A stretch of 64,000 bases of DNA, taken from the NCBI GenBank assembly GCA_030019255.1, contig JASEFK010000013.1, positions 1-64,000 of the forward strand, read 5' to 3'. The notes beneath the pieces were generated by a model. It had not been told where the DNA came from and did no database searches. It saw nothing but the letters and a program-made list of their open reading frames with translations. A program made the translations under genes and the position numbers. Positions 63,704 through 64,000 of this stretch are shown here, piece by piece (the stretch's first letter is position 1; each line of letters starts with the position of its first letter). Source of the stretch: Actinomycetota bacterium (GTDB taxonomy: Bacteria; Actinomycetota; Geothermincolia; Geothermincolales; RBG-13-55-18).

Positions 63704-64000
63704 TCATCCTTCCCCCACATCGGCCAGGATAATGGCCTCGGCTATCTCGCGCATGGACCTGCGTGTGTCCATGGACTTCTTCCGCATGCGCCGGTAGGCC
63801 TCCTCCCCGTCGATGCCCAGGTTGCGCATAAGGATGTCCTTGGCCCGCTCCACCATCTTGCGCGTCTCCAGCTCCTCCTGGATGATGCGCGTCCTCACCA
63901 GGAGCTCGGTGTTCTCGATGGCCACCGCCGCCTGGTTGGCCACCGCGGTCAGGAGCTTGACGTCCTCCGGGGTGAACTCCCGCGGTTCTGAGGTGTAGCA
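63704..64000 (-). CDS. GAF-ANTAR antitermination regulator (3' part; gene continues beyond the window)
   Basis: The visible 98 residues give the last strand and helix of a GAF domain (EPREFTPEDVKLLTAVANQA) and a complete ANTAR domain (ETRKMVERAKDILMRNLGID, then GEEAYRRMRKKSMDTRRSMR and EIAEAIILAD). ANTAR domains bind pairs of RNA hairpins and prevent terminator formation, often in nitrogen or ethanolamine genes; GAF is the sensor. It lies upstream of the glutamate synthase gene on the same strand, whose leader contains such hairpins. The 5' end is cut by the window edge. Confidence 0.88.
   Translation of the reverse strand, partial: CYTSEPREFTPEDVKLLTAVANQAAVAIENTELLVRTRIIQEELETRKMVERAKDILMRNLGIDGEEAYRRMRKKSMDTRRSMREIAEAIILADVGEG

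Overview
The window is 64 kb of GC-rich bacterial DNA with many TTG and GTG starts and strong GGAGG-type ribosome binding sites. An HspR-type repressor divergent from an Hsp20 gene, a four-subunit ferredoxin-dependent 2-oxoacid oxidoreductase, an archaeal-type stand-alone glutamate synthase, a GAF-ANTAR regulator, geranylgeranyl-reductase-like flavoproteins and many small iron-sulfur proteins suggest an anaerobic or microaerophilic, deep-branching Actinomycetota (for example a Geothermincolia/OPB41-like lineage). This is inference from gene content only; no rRNA or ribosomal marker lies in the window.

Layout. 1-2 kb: heat-shock module (hsp20, zinc-ribbon protein, divergent hspR) and a 39-residue rubredoxin-like protein. 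2-12 kb: secreted glycoside hydrolase, PadR relic, nitronate-monooxygenase/FabK-like flavoprotein, PaaI thioesterase, sirtuin, methyltransferase, TauE permease with an alkylsulfatase-like MBL hydrolase. 12-24 kb: QueG-like Fe-S protein with a B12-binding radical SAM protein, YihY membrane protein, membrane M28 peptidase, geranylgeranyl-reductase-like protein, a fused FGGY kinase/2-hydroxyacid dehydrogenase, a chemoreceptor and an Fe-S aldo/keto reductase. 24-40 kb: lyase, NUDIX, FixX/FixC-like pair, AMP-forming ligase, an unknown two-repeat protein, a PhlG-like C-C hydrolase, an HXXEE membrane protein, a CocE/S15 hydrolase with a cupredoxin-like tail and an IclR regulator, with several pseudogenes between them. 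40-48 kb: YhaN/YhaO (SbcCD-like) pair, VOC protein, and a decayed mobile segment (IS256-type transposase relic, Phd/RelE toxin-antitoxin pair, gutted tyrosine integrase) that ends beside a tRNA with a CAU anticodon. 48-64 kb: HELTH metallopeptidase, endonuclease III, TetR regulator, porGDAB, carAB, an SCP2-like protein, glutamate synthase and the 3' part of a GAF-ANTAR gene.

Nitrogen and carbon core. porGDAB (CoA and ferredoxin chemistry), carAB (carbamoyl phosphate), glutamate synthase and the ANTAR regulator form the conserved right end. The glutamate synthase has a good promoter followed by a short leader with two hairpins sharing the same loop sequence, the second being an intrinsic terminator. 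An ANTAR-type RNA-binding regulator is encoded just upstream, so regulated attenuation is a plausible model.

Two repeat phenomena are not explained by genes. First, a conserved 20-21 nt sequence (GGGTCAGGTCTTGAATTTTG and its complement), sometimes next to an ATACCCT...AGGGTAT hairpin, occurs seven times at five places. At four of these places it abuts or forms the 3' ends of genes; it supplies the stop codon of three genes, including carB, and follows TAA-A in two others. Second, at least eight intergenic loci carry two or three imperfect direct copies of a 24-38 bp sequence spaced 68-77 bp apart, with a different sequence at each locus. Both classes deserve genome-wide comparison.
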